NCBI GenBank assembly: GCA_028876065.1
Contig: JAGWTI010000026.1
Coordinates: 1-39,183, forward strand
Source of the DNA: Nitrospirota bacterium
GTDB lineage: Bacteria; Nitrospirota; Nitrospiria; Nitrospirales; Nitrospiraceae
Length of the DNA stretch: 39,183 nt
Reading direction: 5' to 3'
In this document: piece after piece, positions 21,034 through 28,630 of the stretch
Layout of the letters: each line of letters starts with the position of its first letter
Position numbering within the stretch: the first letter of the stretch is position 1
The notes under the pieces: generated by a model
The model's database searches: none
What the model was told of the DNA's origin: nothing
Seen by the model: the letters and a program-made list of their open reading frames with translations, nothing else
Made by a program: the position numbers and the translations under genes

Positions 21034-22557
21034 ATGTTCTGGCTTTGGCATCAGCACCCGATCGAGCGCCACTCGCTTCTGATTTTGTGCGCCACCCTGA
21101 CGGCGATCCTGTGCTCGATGTGGTCTCCCGTTTTAGCCGACTCCCCGGACGTTCAGAGCGTACGAAAAGGAGAGGCGTCCCTGATTTTCTCCTCCGGGTT
21201 TGTCCGCCCCTCAATGCCCATCGAAGGCGTCGTTACCCCCTTGAACGGCGACGCTCAAACGACCAGCAACAGAATGATCCTGGGCACCGGCGATCTGTGT
21301 TACCTGCAATTGACCAAGACCAGCAAAATCGAGGTCGGCGGGCATGTCACGATCTACCGCCGCATCAACGAGATCTTCCATCCGGCCAAAGGCAAGTACC
21401 TGGGGGATCTGTTCATGAATGTCGGCGTCGGGCTGGTCACGGAAGTGACGCAGGGCCTTGCGACCGTCCGCCTCGTCCGGTCGTGGAGCCCGATCATCGC
21501 GGGGGACCGAGCGGTCCGCTTCGTCCCCCCGCCCCCGGAGGAGCCACCGGTGCCGGGTCGGAGTCTGCCGAACGTGCCCGGGTACATCATTGCCTTTCCG
21601 CCGTCGCTCTCCCTGATCGCCCAGTCCCATATCGTGTACATCGACTGGGGGCGCAACGACGGGCTCCGCACGGGAGACCGGCTCGACGTGCTGCGCACCT
21701 CGACAGGCATTCCCGTCCAGAAGATCGGGGAGTTAAAGGTGCTGGCCGTGGAAGACACGGCGGCCACCGCCCTTGTCATCCGCTCCACCGTCCCCTTTCT
21801 CCGAGCCGACCGCATTGTGTTCCAAGAACCGCCGAGTTCACCGGTGGTACGACGCTCCTCCGCTGAGTCCATTGTGGAGGAAATGGAGCGGCTGGCCAAA
21901 GCCGGCCAGCCGGAGCAAGAAGCCACGCAGCAGGCGGCCGGCGCGGTCGGCGCGTCGGAGATCGACCTCTCCCGCCTCGCCGCCTTGTCCAAGCAACTGG
22001 AGTTCGAGCCGGGAGCCTCACCGATCAACCCCACCGGACAAGCCGCGCTGAAAGAAATCGGCGAGATCCTGAAGACCGTTTCGGGCCAACAGATCCTCGT
22101 CGAAGGCCACACGGACCGGATACCGATCGGCCCTTCGCTCAAAAGGCAATACCCCAACAACGTGGAGCTGTCTCGAGCCAGGGCCACCGGGGTGGTCCGT
22201 TACCTCGTGGAAGAAGGTGGAGTGGATCCGGCGAACCTCAAGGTGGTCGGGCACGGCGATTCGAAGCCGATCGCCAGCAACAGTACCGAGGAAGGCCGCA
22301 AGCAGAATCGCCGGATTGAAATCGTGCTGGTGCCCAAAAAAGTGCCGCCCATTTTTACCAACCAGCCGGTGATCAGGCCGGACGCCGACAGCCCGGTCGC
22401 TGCCTCGCCCGAGCCAACTCCTCCGGCCGCCGCCGAACCGCCCAGGCCCGAGGAGGCCGTCCCGCAATCGCCTCCGGTCGGCGAGCCTCCACCGCCGACT
22501 CAACAACCACCGGCGGAACCGGCCCCTCCGCCCAGCCCCGCGCTCCAGACTCCCTAG
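21034..22557 (+). CDS. OmpA-family peptidoglycan-binding outer-membrane-associated protein
   Basis: From ATG 21034 the 507-residue product has a signal peptide (hydrophobic LLILCATLTAILC, cleavage near VLA-DSP). The middle part contains repeated beta-strand segments of SH3-like type (ILGTGDLCYLQL, GHVTIYRRINEIF, VGLVTEVTQGLATVRLV, GRNDGLRTGDRLDVLR). A canonical OmpA/MotB domain follows, with VEGHTDRIPIGP, the helix NNVELSRARATGVVRYL and the ending RKQNRRIEIVL, which anchors proteins to peptidoglycan. A long proline/alanine/glutamate tail (~55 residues, rich in PP) closes it. The frame is open upstream to 20689, but those residues are not signal-like. The start may be leaderless (see the promoter). 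Function is probably cell-wall anchoring. Confidence 0.87.
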   Translation: MFWLWHQHPIERHSLLILCATLTAILCSMWSPVLADSPDVQSVRKGEASLIFSSGFVRPSMPIEGVVTPLNGDAQTTSNRMILGTGDLCYLQLTKTSKIEVGGHVTIYRRINEIFHPAKGKYLGDLFMNVGVGLVTEVTQGLATVRLVRSWSPIIAGDRAVRFVPPPPEEPPVPGRSLPNVPGYIIAFPPSLSLIAQSHIVYIDWGRNDGLRTGDRLDVLRTSTGIPVQKIGELKVLAVEDTAATALVIRSTVPFLRADRIVFQEPPSSPVVRRSSAESIVEEMERLAKAGQPEQEATQQAAGAVGASEIDLSRLAALSKQLEFEPGASPINPTGQAALKEIGEILKTVSGQQILVEGHTDRIPIGPSLKRQYPNNVELSRARATGVVRYLVEEGGVDPANLKVVGHGDSKPIASNSTEEGRKQNRRIEIVLVPKKVPPIFTNQPVIRPDADSPVAASPEPTPPAAAEPPRPEEAVPQSPPVGEPPPPTQQPPAEPAPPPSPALQTP

Positions 22558-22591
22558 CCGGCGCGACCGCCGCCTCAGCCCCGATGCCCGA

Positions 22592-22620
22592 TTGTTCCCC
22601 TCGGGCCCGGCTGCTAGAAT
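22592..22620 (+). promoter_or_regulatory. Candidate promoter of priA
   Basis: A -35 TTGTTC (22592-22597) and a -10 TAGAAT (22615-22620) have the ideal 17-nt spacer. The expected start near 22627 excludes the TTG 22592 and ATG 22619 start codons and favours GTG 22682. Confidence 0.5.
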
Positions 22621-22681
22621 GGGCGGGCCCCCGCTTGCTGCGCAGACTGCACATGACATTCCACACCACACAGACGAACCA

Positions 22682-25030
22682 GTGAGACAGCCCTCCGAAA
22701 CAGCAAACCCAGATCCCGCATTCGCGGAGGTGCTGGTCCCCCGGCACTTGCGGCAAACTTTCACCTATCGCATCCCGGCCCCGCTCCGACAACACGTGAC
22801 GGTCGGCAGCGGAGTCCTGGTGCCCTTCGGCGCCAGCACCATCCGGGGCGTGGTGATCGACCTGACGCCGACGCCGCCTCCGGCGTTCTCCAAGCCGGTC
22901 GCCATGGCGCGACTGAAGGACATCTTGTCATTGGCGGCAGGACAAGATGGAGGCATCGCCTCCCCGGATCTCCTGGACCTGACCCGCCTCGTATCCGAAC
23001 GGTACCTCGCGCCGTGGGGCCAATGCCTCCGGTTGGCCCTGCCGCCTCCCGTACCCGTCATCAAGCCTTCACAGTACTACCGCATCACCGAGGAGGGGCG
23101 GACGGCCGTTCAGCAAGCGGAGGGGGCCACATCCACGAAACTCTCCGCTCAAGCGCACGAACTGCTCGCAAGACTGGCGGCGACATCCAGACGCAAGGGC
23201 TTGACGCTGGCCACCCTCCGCCGAGGACTCGACGGGCCGGTGGCCAGGACGCTCGCCGACCTGAAGCGCCGCAGCCTGTTGCAGGAAGGCCCTGCCGAGG
23301 GCGCCGCTCCCAGTCAGCCGCGAACCGGCGCGCGGCGAGGCGGCCCGAGCCAGGTTCCCATGCAGGCGGAGCCGGACCAGTCCTTCCGCCCCCTCGCCCT
23401 TCCTGTGGTTCCACCGCTCTGGCAAGAGCGGCTCCAGGCCGATCTGCGAAGCGGAGACAGCAAGACTTTGCTGCTACAAGCCCCCTTCCTCGACCGCCTC
23501 GCCGGCTATCTCTGCGCAGCCCAGGAGGTCCTCGCCCGGCACCGCACCGCCCTCATCATCTCTCCCGACATGACACGCGCCTCGGTCATCGCCAAGACCG
23601 CGCAAGCCCGGTGGGGGCGACACGTAGAACTGCTGCACAGCGCCTTGGCTCCGAGCGCCCGCGAGGCGGCGTGGCGCAGAATCCAGGCCCGAGAGGTGTC
23701 GCTGGTGGTGGGGACAAGATCCGCCAGCTTCGCCCCCCTGGCCGCTCTCGGCCTCATCTGCATGGATCAGGAAGACGATCCATCGCTGAAGGAAGAACAA
23801 GAACCCCGCTACCACGCGCGCGACGTCGCCAAGCTCCGCGCAGCCCAGCATGGGGCCCTGCTGCTGCTCGGCTCGGCCCATCCGTCGCTCGAAACCTGGC
23901 AGGCAATGGCGGACGGCGAAAAGACCGGGCGGGTTTTATCGGTGGCCATCGCGCCACAGACGCCGGCCATCCACGTCATCGATTTGCGCCGGACTCCCTA
24001 CGGCACCGTCCTCTCGCAATCCATGCTGGACGGTATCAAGGCAGCCGTGGCGGCCAAAACCGGCGTGGCTCTTTTTTTGAACCGCAAAGGGTTTGCCTCC
24101 GCGCTGCTGTGTCGAGACTGCGGCAACGCGCTGCAGTGTCCGCAGTGCTCCGTCTCGTTGACCTACTACCGCCAGTCCGCCGCGTTAGCCTGTCGCTACT
24201 GCGGCACCTCGGCGCCGCCGCCCGACACCTGCCCCACCTGCCAGGGCGCCAGGCTGGAACCGGTCGGGTCCGGAACCGAACGGCTGGAGGAGATGCTGCG
24301 GCGCCTCGTTCCCCAGGCCAGCATCGCCAGGCTCGACCGCGACCAAGCCAAAACGCAGAGCCAGGCCGACCGGGTCCGGGCGGAAGCCGTGGCAGGCAAA
24401 TGGGACATCCTCATCGGCACGCAGATGCTGCTGCAAAGCTTTCCGCTGCCACGCGTGGGCTTCGTCGGCATCGCCAACGCCGATGCAGGACTGCATGCCG
24501 CAGATTTCCGCGCCGCCGAACGGACCTACCACGCCCTGCTGGACGCAGCCTCTCTGGCCAAGCCGGCGGACGAAGAAGGGACGGTCCTGATCCAAACGTC
24601 CCTGCCGAGTCACCATGCGATCGCGGCCGTGGCGCAGCAGAATCCCTCGCTCTTCTATGAGCAAGAGCTGCTCTCTCGGCAAGCCCTCGGTTATCCACCG
24701 TTCACGCACCTGATCAGCTTGCAGGTGTCGGGCACGCAGGCCGGAGCGGTCAAACAGGCAGCGATGCGCTGGGGCAAGCTGCTCAACCAGGCGATGCAGA
24801 CCGCCCCCAAGCCGGCGCCGGGCGCGACAGAGCCGGTGACGATACTCGGCCCGGTCCCGGCCCAGCACGCACAGCTCCGCGGGCGGCACCGGTATCAGCT
24901 TCTGGTCAAGGCGGTCAACGCGGAGCAAGCCCGCCACACGGTCAAGGCCACGCTGGACGAAATGGAGCGCACGAGGGGAAAGAGCGGGCTGCGGTTCGAT
25001 GTGGACGTGGACCCGCTGGAGATGCTGTAA
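22682..25030 (+). CDS. priA: PriA homologue with degenerate helicase motifs (replication restart primosome)
   Basis: PriA recognises stalled forks and loads the replicative helicase. From GTG 22682 the product is 782 residues. The N-terminal DNA-binding domain (AEVLVPRHLRQTFTYRIP, residues 15-32) and eight zinc-site cysteines (CRDCGNALQCPQC ... CRYCG ... CPTCQG) are intact, as is the FRAAERTYH segment. The ATPase motifs are not: Walker A is A267PFLDRLA instead of GxTGSGKT, Walker B is DQED (362-365) instead of DEEH, motif III is GSAHPS, and the AGRAGR arginine motif reads DAASLAKPA. The protein should bind DNA but not hydrolyse ATP, like the helicase-deficient PriA of some actinobacteria and Deinococcus. 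The frame is open to 22592; a promoter and the family N-terminus favour GTG 22682, although its Shine-Dalgarno is weak. Confidence 0.88.
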   Translation: MRQPSETANPDPAFAEVLVPRHLRQTFTYRIPAPLRQHVTVGSGVLVPFGASTIRGVVIDLTPTPPPAFSKPVAMARLKDILSLAAGQDGGIASPDLLDLTRLVSERYLAPWGQCLRLALPPPVPVIKPSQYYRITEEGRTAVQQAEGATSTKLSAQAHELLARLAATSRRKGLTLATLRRGLDGPVARTLADLKRRSLLQEGPAEGAAPSQPRTGARRGGPSQVPMQAEPDQSFRPLALPVVPPLWQERLQADLRSGDSKTLLLQAPFLDRLAGYLCAAQEVLARHRTALIISPDMTRASVIAKTAQARWGRHVELLHSALAPSAREAAWRRIQAREVSLVVGTRSASFAPLAALGLICMDQEDDPSLKEEQEPRYHARDVAKLRAAQHGALLLLGSAHPSLETWQAMADGEKTGRVLSVAIAPQTPAIHVIDLRRTPYGTVLSQSMLDGIKAAVAAKTGVALFLNRKGFASALLCRDCGNALQCPQCSVSLTYYRQSAALACRYCGTSAPPPDTCPTCQGARLEPVGSGTERLEEMLRRLVPQASIARLDRDQAKTQSQADRVRAEAVAGKWDILIGTQMLLQSFPLPRVGFVGIANADAGLHAADFRAAERTYHALLDAASLAKPADEEGTVLIQTSLPSHHAIAAVAQQNPSLFYEQELLSRQALGYPPFTHLISLQVSGTQAGAVKQAAMRWGKLLNQAMQTAPKPAPGATEPVTILGPVPAQHAQLRGRHRYQLLVKAVNAEQARHTVKATLDEMERTRGKSGLRFDVDVDPLEML

Positions 25031-25041
25031 GGAAGTGGGCC

Positions 25042-25069
25042 AAGGGAGGCCGCCTGGTTAATCCCTTTT
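25042..25069 (+). terminator. Possible terminator after priA
   Basis: AAGGGA (25042-25047) can pair with TCCCTT (25062-25067), followed by two more T. The stem is only six base pairs and the loop is 14 nt, so this is a weak candidate placed 11 nt after the priA stop. Confidence 0.3.
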
Positions 25070-25242
25070 GCTCGCAGAATTTAAGGATACCGCGGCTGAC
25101 GAAGACATGTCGCTCGCAAACATGTCCTCGTTCGGATAAGGATCAGGCTAGTTGCCTGGAGAGTGTGCGGTGAGCGGCCTTGCCGGAGCCCTTTTTGAAC
25201 ACCCTGCGGAAAATGGCGAACGATGAGCGATGCCCGTAGAGG

Positions 25243-25767
25243 CTAGCTTTTCAGCCCCGCCAGGAATTCCCGGTACTTGGGGTTTTGATTGATCCCGCCG
25301 CCGCGGTGGACCACCTGAATATTCCCCTGCGAGTCCAGCAGGACGAAGGTCGGCGTGGCCGTCACCTTGAACGCCTGGGATATCCAATTGTCCTCATCAA
25401 AGGCAGTTGGAAACACAAACGTCTCAGGGTGAGCCTTCACATAGGCTTCTACGCTCCCCCGCTTATCCGCAAATCCGATGGCGATCACCCGAAGTTGCGC
25501 CGGCTTCTCCTGTTCGTAGAACCGGCCCAGGATCGGCAGTTCCTTCCGACAGACCGGACACCAGGGCGCCCAGAACACCAGCAGCGCCGGACGCCCCTTG
25601 AGCGACTCCTTGCTGTAGGCTTCACCGGCCAACGTGACGAGATCGAACGGGGGCGCCGCAGAGGCTGCGGCTGAACCAGCAGCCCCTGCGGCCCGCCCAG
25701 CCCAGAGCATAACGCTCAGGCCGGCCACGACAAGCACCGACACGATCAACGGTGCCCTGCGTCGCAT
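25243..25767 (-). CDS. TlpA/ResA-type membrane-anchored thioredoxin-like protein
   Basis: From ATG 25767 the 174-residue product has an N-terminal signal anchor (APLIVSVLVVAGLSVMLWAG), then an alanine-rich linker and a thioredoxin-fold domain in the periplasm. The active site is W-C70-P-V-C73 in LLVFWAPWCPVCRKELPILG, with the cis-Pro segment KVTATPTFVLLD and the AhpC/TSA-like insertion typical of TlpA. It would reduce disulphides in periplasmic or cytochrome-maturation substrates. The frame is open to 25917, but the upstream part is not protein-like. It lies 14 nt behind the DsrE-like gene, so the two are almost surely one operon. The substrate is unknown. Confidence 0.87.
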   Translation of the reverse strand: MRRRAPLIVSVLVVAGLSVMLWAGRAAGAAGSAAASAAPPFDLVTLAGEAYSKESLKGRPALLVFWAPWCPVCRKELPILGRFYEQEKPAQLRVIAIGFADKRGSVEAYVKAHPETFVFPTAFDEDNWISQAFKVTATPTFVLLDSQGNIQVVHRGGGINQNPKYREFLAGLKS

Positions 25768-25781
25768 GCCCCGATCCCCCG

Positions 25782-26246
25782 TCACGGCTTGATATAGATA
25801 TAGCCCTGCCGCTGAAGGTCGGCAATCCGCTTGACCGCGACCGGATGCAAGGTGGCGACAAAGCCTTTGGCGATCTTCTCCAGCGGCGTGCCGTACAGCT
25901 TCATCGAGATTTGGCACATTTCCGCATGGAGCCCTTTGTCGATCGCCTGGTCGAACCTAGTCTTGAGCTCCGGGTCCATCTTGTCCTGTTCAAACAGGAC
26001 GAGCGCCGGGCCATGGACCACCAGTTCCACGTCGATCTTGTCCGGTCCACCCTCGGCATCAATGTGCTTGTTGATGAGCGCGAGGGCATACTTGGCGACC
26101 TCCGGGTCCTTGCCGTCCACGTGATACAGCACCTTCACCTTGCCCGCAGCATGCGGCTCTTCGGCCTGCAGCCAGGCAGGGCCGGCCAACAGTGACGCAA
26201 TCACGGCACAGACGAACAACCCCCTGCGTATATAGCTTGTGGACAT
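25782..26246 (-). CDS. Periplasmic DsrE-family protein
   Basis: From ATG 26246 (strong AAGGAGG upstream) the 154-residue product has a signal peptide ending near WLQA-EEP. The mature protein has the DsrE/DsrF fold: VKVLYHVDGKDPEVAKYALALINKHID at the start, the strand KIDVELVVHGPALVLF, and the ending AVKRIADLQRQGYIYIKP, typical of this family. One Cys (GLHAEMC) sits where the sulfur-carrying Cys is expected. Members bind or transfer sulfane sulfur, but secreted members are little studied. Cotranscription with a TlpA-like thioredoxin suggests a shared periplasmic thiol or sulfur role. An in-frame extension to 26351 has no coding character. Confidence 0.85.
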   Translation of the reverse strand: MSTSYIRRGLFVCAVIASLLAGPAWLQAEEPHAAGKVKVLYHVDGKDPEVAKYALALINKHIDAEGGPDKIDVELVVHGPALVLFEQDKMDPELKTRFDQAIDKGLHAEMCQISMKLYGTPLEKIAKGFVATLHPVAVKRIADLQRQGYIYIKP

Positions 26247-26401
26247 TGCGCCCTCCTTGGATTGAGGCTTGGAAATGAAAACCCTGTTGTTCATCGTACA
26301 CCCTGAACCAGAGGAATAACAGGGAGGGGGAATACACCCGCGAGCAAGCATGAGCTGAGAGTTAACGTGGATGCGGACTCAATCGAGATGTCGTAGATAT
26401 A

Positions 26402-26623
26402 TCAGGAACCGGTCTGATAAATCGCAGGGCGATAGCGTGGTTTGGGCACTGGTTTGCCTTCAGCACGTGCTGCTTCCAGCCAGACCTTTTTGGCAAGTTG
26501 CGCCTGTCGGAGAGCTTCCGCCGGGGTTTTCCCAAACGCCGAGCAGGCATCAAGATCCGGAATATCGGCGATATAACCGCCGTCCCGGTCGCTATAGAAA
26601 ATGTTAATATGATAATCCTTCAT
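26402..26623 (-). CDS. hicB: HicB-like antitoxin
   Basis: The 73-residue product is a short HicB-type protein with the partially degraded RNase-H-like fold: MKDYHINIFYSDRDGGYIADIPDLDACSAFGKTPAEALRQA, matching the family pattern of a strand pair followed by the ALxxA helix. The C-terminus (KPVPKPRYRPAIYQTGS) lacks an obvious helix-turn-helix or ribbon-helix-helix DNA-binding part, which shorter HicB proteins also lack. It neutralises the HicA mRNase. It overlaps the hicA stop by 4 nt (ATGA, 26620-26623) and so is translationally coupled to it. Downstream there is no further gene before the DsrE-like operon. Confidence 0.85.
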   Translation of the reverse strand: MKDYHINIFYSDRDGGYIADIPDLDACSAFGKTPAEALRQAQLAKKVWLEAARAEGKPVPKPRYRPAIYQTGS

Positions 26624-26880
26624 CGTGCTTCGTCCGCATCAAGTTGTAGGTTATATCGTTCCACAAGATCAAGCAACTGGCGGACTTGGTAGGGCTTGGC
26701 CTTCCCGCCCACGTTCTGAAGATTGACCAACTCCCGCACTCCCGGATGCACAAAAATATGGTGGCTTCCCTTCACCCGCGAGAGCTGAAACCCAAACGCC
26801 TCAGCCAATGCAACGGCCTCGCCAAACCGAAGATTCTTCGACCCGCCTAGAGCCTTAGCAAGAAGCTTGCGCTCGTTCAT
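26620..26880 (-). CDS. hicA: HicA-like mRNA interferase toxin
   Basis: The 86-residue product has the double-stranded-RNA-binding-like fold of HicA. The catalytic motif G38-S-H40-H41-IFVHPG and the ending VGGKAKPYQVRQLLDLVERYNL are conserved. The first 15 residues (MNERKLLAKALGGSK) extend the usual N-terminus. HicA cleaves mRNA and slows translation until bound by HicB. The order is toxin first, antitoxin second, as usual. Its ATG follows directly after the stop codon of the small gene upstream (TGA-ATG, no gap), so it is coupled to a third component. Confidence 0.88.
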   Translation of the reverse strand: MNERKLLAKALGGSKNLRFGEAVALAEAFGFQLSRVKGSHHIFVHPGVRELVNLQNVGGKAKPYQVRQLLDLVERYNLQLDADEAR

Positions 26881-27057
26881 TCACTTTGAAGTGTCCTGCG
26901 CCCGCCGCTTCAGTTCGGCCAGCCATTCTTGCTCACTTCGACGCTGGCTTGAGCCGGCCGGCTCCAGACTGTCAAGCAGTTCGCTGGCAAAAGCGGCACG
27001 CTCCTCTTGGGGGAGTTGGAGCGCGTCCTTCAGGAGTTGTTTTCCGCTCGGAGACAT
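26881..27057 (-). CDS. Addiction-module-component family small antitoxin-like protein upstream of hicA
   Basis: This 58-residue frame from ATG 27057 (stop 26881-26883) reads MSPSGKQLLKDALQLPQEER, then AAFASELLDSLE, and ends with EWLAELKRRAQDTSK. The pattern L-x-L-P-x-x-x-R-x-x-x-A-x-x-L-L-x-S-L followed by E-W-x-x-E-x-x-x-R-x-x is that of the putative addiction module component family, which normally pairs with RelE/ParE toxins. No RelE/ParE gene is adjacent; instead hicA starts at the next base. A possible promoter has a -35 TTCACT (27087-27092) and a -10 TACACT (27064-27069) with a 17-nt spacer, which would put the start near the ATG. Confidence 0.8.
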   Translation of the reverse strand: MSPSGKQLLKDALQLPQEERAAFASELLDSLEPAGSSQRRSEQEWLAELKRRAQDTSK

Positions 27058-27244
27058 GGATTTAGTGTATGCCTTTCCTGGGAAAAAGTGAAGCGGCGGG
27101 TCTAAGGCTAGCTCAGGGGACTGGCTACCGGCAACCTCGCCGACACATTGAAGCGAGCCCGTTCATGCCCGACTCAGATTCGTCAGTCCTGGCTACTGCC
27201 GCCTTCGCCATATTTGGATTTGTGCAGTCTACCAACGGATCGAG

Positions 27245-27901
27245 CTACAGAAGCTGCGCGTAGGAGAGTGGGCCGCCGAGTTCTACAACGACATACTTTG
27301 GTGCGTCGGATCGATAGGGTGCGATTCCGACAAGCCGGTACTCATGTTCTTCGGCAAAGCCCTGGGGCTTCTGCGCATACATGAGGCGATGCCGCTCCTC
27401 AGACGTAGGCTCAGTGTGGGCGCGTGCGCCCTTGTTCTACCGTACGGCCACGCATTCGATAACCATGCGGGGCCAATCGAGGTGATGGAGGGCATTGGTG
27501 ATCTGCTGAGCAAAGCGGCGCGGGTCGCGGATGAGCACCACGTGTGCGCCAAACTGCCGCGGGCAATCGTCCATCTGCCCAGAAGGCGGATATGAGCAAC
27601 AGTAGATATAGATTGGATTTACGTGCTCACCGGAAAAGTGAAGGTAGCCGGGTTTCGTATATTCCCGCTTCGTCTGCAACGTGTCACGGTCCAGTTCTAT
27701 AGTGATGACATCGCCGGGAATCTGTAGGAATGCATCTCCCTCGGACGAATCTTGCCGCGCCGCGTTCTCGATCTTGCGATAGGAGCGCAACAGACCGAAT
27801 CGGACCACTCCCTTTTCGACAAGTGCTCGTGCATAGTCCTCACGATCGAAGACGCGGAACAGATGCGGCGGGAACTCGCCGAACGCTTCCGGCGCTTCCA
27901 T
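27245..27901 (-). pseudogene. Hypothetical protein gene interrupted by an in-frame TAG
   Basis: From ATG 27901 the frame reads MEAPEAFGEFPPHLFRVFDR and continues through GVVRFGLLRSYRKIENAARQ, YTKPGYLHFSGEHVNPIYIY and HHLDWPRMVIECVAVR to TAG at 27437-27439. In the same frame it then continues convincingly for 63 codons with no further stop (NKGARAHTEPTSEERHRLMY, QKPQGFAEEHEYRLVGIAPY, VVVELGGPLSYAQLL) to TAG 27245-27247. The continued coding character shows that the first TAG is a recent nonsense mutation or a base-call error (TAC to TAG is one change). I do not know the family. The frame is open to 28021 upstream, but that part looks non-coding. Confidence 0.65.
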
Positions 27902-28030
27902 TTCTGCGCTGCTCAACTGTGAATTATCCCTTCCCGCATAGTGCACCAAGTTCGGTGCCCCCGCAGTATAAGACTCCCTAACTCCTCCGGCAAACAAGCG
28001 AGGCAAGGGGTGGCGTAGCAAGATTCAGGC

Positions 28031-28459
28031 TCAGCGCTTACCTTTATCCTGCCTGCCCCATCCCGTTTCACCAGCCGGCACGTCCGCATCCGGCCGCTTC
28101 CAGACCATCCGTTTGAAGAGGCCGTAGGAAAACGTGAGCCAGAAGATGGAGGAGAAGAGGCCGAAGAGGACCGCGGTGAGGATGAGACCCATCTGCTCGT
28201 CGGTCGGCTGCGCTCCCTGATCGGCGGTCAGTTTGACTTGCACCATCGTGGCGATCGGCCAGGCGAAGCTTTCCACCCCCAGCAAGAGCGTGGCCCAGGC
28301 CCAGACGGCGCCGATGGTCTCGGCCCGCCAGAGCAGCAAGGCCGCGACGCCTACGCCCACCAAAGCAAAGAGCATGGCCGGCAACTGTCCCCAGACGAGC
28401 CAGAACCCCAGCGTCACCACCAGACTGCCGAGGACCGCATTGAGCTGGAGCATGCCCAT
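28031..28459 (-). CDS. Four-helix membrane protein, unknown function
   Basis: From ATG 28459 the product has 142 residues; GGAG (complement of 28466-28469) is placed 6 nt ahead of it, so it is preferred to the GTG at 28471. Four hydrophobic segments are visible: LNAVLGSLVVTLGFWLVWG, LPAMLFALVGVGVAALLLW, TIGAVWAWATLLLGVESFAW and QMGLILTAVLFGLFSSIFWL. The last one is followed by a basic tail (KRMVWKRPDADVPAGE). A short periplasmic-type loop (KLTADQGAQPTDEQ) separates helices three and four. No motif is recognisable. It is encoded near the MPGP-like gene but divergent from it. Confidence 0.75.
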   Translation of the reverse strand: MGMLQLNAVLGSLVVTLGFWLVWGQLPAMLFALVGVGVAALLLWRAETIGAVWAWATLLLGVESFAWPIATMVQVKLTADQGAQPTDEQMGLILTAVLFGLFSSIFWLTFSYGLFKRMVWKRPDADVPAGETGWGRQDKGKR

Positions 28460-28630
28460 CTTATTCTCCACGCCTGTTTTTCACGAGAAGGCAGCGGCGG
28501 GAAGTGTGCAGGCTTTCGGCGGTGAAGTCAACGCGCTCCCGACGCCTGTCGTCCCGGTGCAATTGCGCCGCCCGCGGGCATCCGGTATCGTAACGGTCTT
28601 TGGTCTCTTCAACCGGGAGCGATCGCCCGC

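Noticed and set aside
22592-22681. Upstream starts of priA at TTG 22592 or ATG 22619
   Set aside because: A candidate promoter -35/-10 covers these codons, and the extra residues do not look like the PriA N-terminus.
27437-27439. TAG read through as pyrrolysine or by suppression
   Set aside because: No sign of the needed machinery is in the window, and the protein is not of a family that uses pyrrolysine. A nonsense mutation or base error is simpler.
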